A stretch of 14,085 nucleotides of DNA, from assembly GCA_003245875.1 (NCBI GenBank), contig QKBW01000058.1:1-14085 (forward strand). Direction: 5' to 3'. Positions 13,147-14,085 of the stretch are shown one piece after another. The stretch is from Candidatus Kaiserbacteria bacterium. GTDB taxonomy: Bacteria > Patescibacteriota > Minisyncoccia > Phycocordibacterales > UBA918. Position numbers and translations under genes: made by a program. The notes under the pieces were generated by a model that was not told the origin of the DNA, did not search any database, and saw nothing but the letters and a program-made list of their open reading frames with translations. The number at the start of each line of letters is the position of its first letter. The stretch's first letter is position 1.

Positions 13147-14085
13147 ATGTCACAGCAATTTGATTTCGTCGCCATCGGCGACATTACTATCGATGCCTTC
13201 ATTGAGCTCAATAAAGAAATGGCCGATGTTTCTATTGATATGGATACCGGCCGAAAGACCTTACACATGCCTTTTGGGAGCAAACTACCGTACGATGGGG
13301 TCACTGTGGTGAATGCGGTTGGTAATTCACCAAACGCAGCAGTATCGGCCAAACGGTTGGGGTTGCGTACAGCTCTGGTGTGCCACGTTGGAAATGACCG
13401 CTATGGCGACGACTGCTTGTCTGCCTTACGAACCGAGGGGGTTGATACCGAATATGTCTCTGTGGACGAAGGCAAACACACCAACTACCACTATGTGTTA
13501 CGCTATGGGCCAGAGCGGACCATCCTCATCAGACAAGAAAAGTTTCCTTACTTCCTACCACACTTCACTACGGCACCTCGCTACATATATCTTTCTTCTA
13601 TTGGTGAACATGCGGTCGAGTTTCATTTTGAAGTTGCGCGCTTTGTAAAAGAACATCCGGAGACAAAATTGGTCTTTCAACCTGGTACCTTTCAGATTAA
13701 ACTCGGCAAAGACAAACTGAAAGAGTTGTATGAGGCAACGGAAATATTTTTCTGTAACAAAGAGGAAGCGCAGCAGATACTGGGTACTGATGAACAAGAT
13801 ATTCCAACCCTTATCCGCGCCTTCAAAAAAATTGGACCAAAATTACCGGTCATCACAGACGGCCCAAATGGCTCGTACGTAGTGGATGAAAATGATCAAG
13901 CTTGGCATATGCCAATGTATCCTGATCCTGCGCCACCGGTTGATCGCACCGGGGCTGGCGACTCATTCTCTTCAACTTTCACTGCAGCGATCGCTCTGGG
14001 CAAAACTCCTGCCGAGGCGCTCGCTTGGGGGCCGATCAATTCCATGTCAGTGGTCCAAAAAATTCGTGCCCAGGCCGGCTTACTC
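13147..14085 (+). CDS. PfkB-family carbohydrate or nucleoside kinase (3' end outside window)
   Basis: This is a ribokinase-fold kinase that transfers phosphate from ATP to a sugar or nucleoside hydroxyl. The 313 codons seen start MSQQFDFVAIGDITID and are open to the window edge. Visible motifs are the N-terminal IGD strand (10-12), VGNSPNAAVSAKRLGL (58-73), the substrate-binding first signature region where Gly-Gly is usual but Val-Gly occurs here, GNDRYGDD (82-89), FFCNKEEA (201-208), ITDGPNGSYV (236-245) and the PfkB signature DRTGAGDSF (266-274) with Asp272 as the catalytic base. The extra segment at about 20-50 is a lid region; substrate specificity (ribose, adenosine, fructose and so on) cannot be assigned. 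Only a short C-terminal piece should be missing. There is no Shine-Dalgarno and the promoter predicts a leaderless transcript. Confidence 0.88.
   Translation, partial: MSQQFDFVAIGDITIDAFIELNKEMADVSIDMDTGRKTLHMPFGSKLPYDGVTVVNAVGNSPNAAVSAKRLGLRTALVCHVGNDRYGDDCLSALRTEGVDTEYVSVDEGKHTNYHYVLRYGPERTILIRQEKFPYFLPHFTTAPRYIYLSSIGEHAVEFHFEVARFVKEHPETKLVFQPGTFQIKLGKDKLKELYEATEIFFCNKEEAQQILGTDEQDIPTLIRAFKKIGPKLPVITDGPNGSYVVDENDQAWHMPMYPDPAPPVDRTGAGDSFSSTFTAAIALGKTPAEALAWGPINSMSVVQKIRAQAGLL

Noticed and set aside
38..14085. General recoding of UGA to Gly, as in some CPR lineages
   Set aside because: None of the 11 complete large genes contains an in-frame UGA, and all are full for their families or trimmed by whole domains; only the local in-frame UGA between the small ORFs is left as an open question.

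Overview
The window looks like part of a Candidate Phyla Radiation (Patescibacteria, probably Parcubacteria-like) chromosome. This is an inference from three things: the gene set and order, the trimmed forms of several universal proteins, and the near absence of Shine-Dalgarno sequences. I have no phylogeny to confirm it. Nearly everything is on the minus strand. The exceptions are a two-gene small-protein unit at 2241-2702 and a sugar-kinase gene that starts at 13147 and runs off the right edge. No mobile element, CRISPR array or rRNA is visible.

Reading the minus strand from right to left: a secreted coiled-coil/lytic-transglycosylase protein (13072-11714) is divergent from the PfkB-family kinase. 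Next comes a translation block: rpmE (bL31 type B) with an intrinsic terminator, prfA (RF1), rpsB (uS2), tsf (EF-Ts) and a small basic membrane protein. Then come tRNA-Thr(UGU), a compact operon of GT2 glycosyltransferase, PEGA-domain membrane protein, pheS and pheT (gaps of 11, 5 and 2 bases), and finally gyrB (2143-38).

Between gyrB and pheT lies the least explained region. A good sigma70-type promoter on the plus strand drives two tiny charged ORFs of 45 and 46 codons. Each has a canonical Shine-Dalgarno sequence, which the other genes here lack or show only weakly. The ORFs are in the same frame, separated by one UGA, and are followed by a perfect 20-bp inverted repeat and then a U-tract terminator.

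Other points of interest: phenylalanyl-tRNA synthetase has lost the N-terminal coiled coil of PheS and the EMAP/OB (B2) domain of PheT. Pre-tRNA-Thr is enclosed in a 17-bp extended stem that would bury its CCA end. An extended -10 motif, TGGTATAnT, recurs before gyrB, rpsB, tsf, rpmE and the hydrolase gene, and several promoters lie so close to the start codon that the mRNAs should be leaderless or nearly so. All 11 complete large genes end in TAA or TAG. The release factor present is RF1 (PVT motif).
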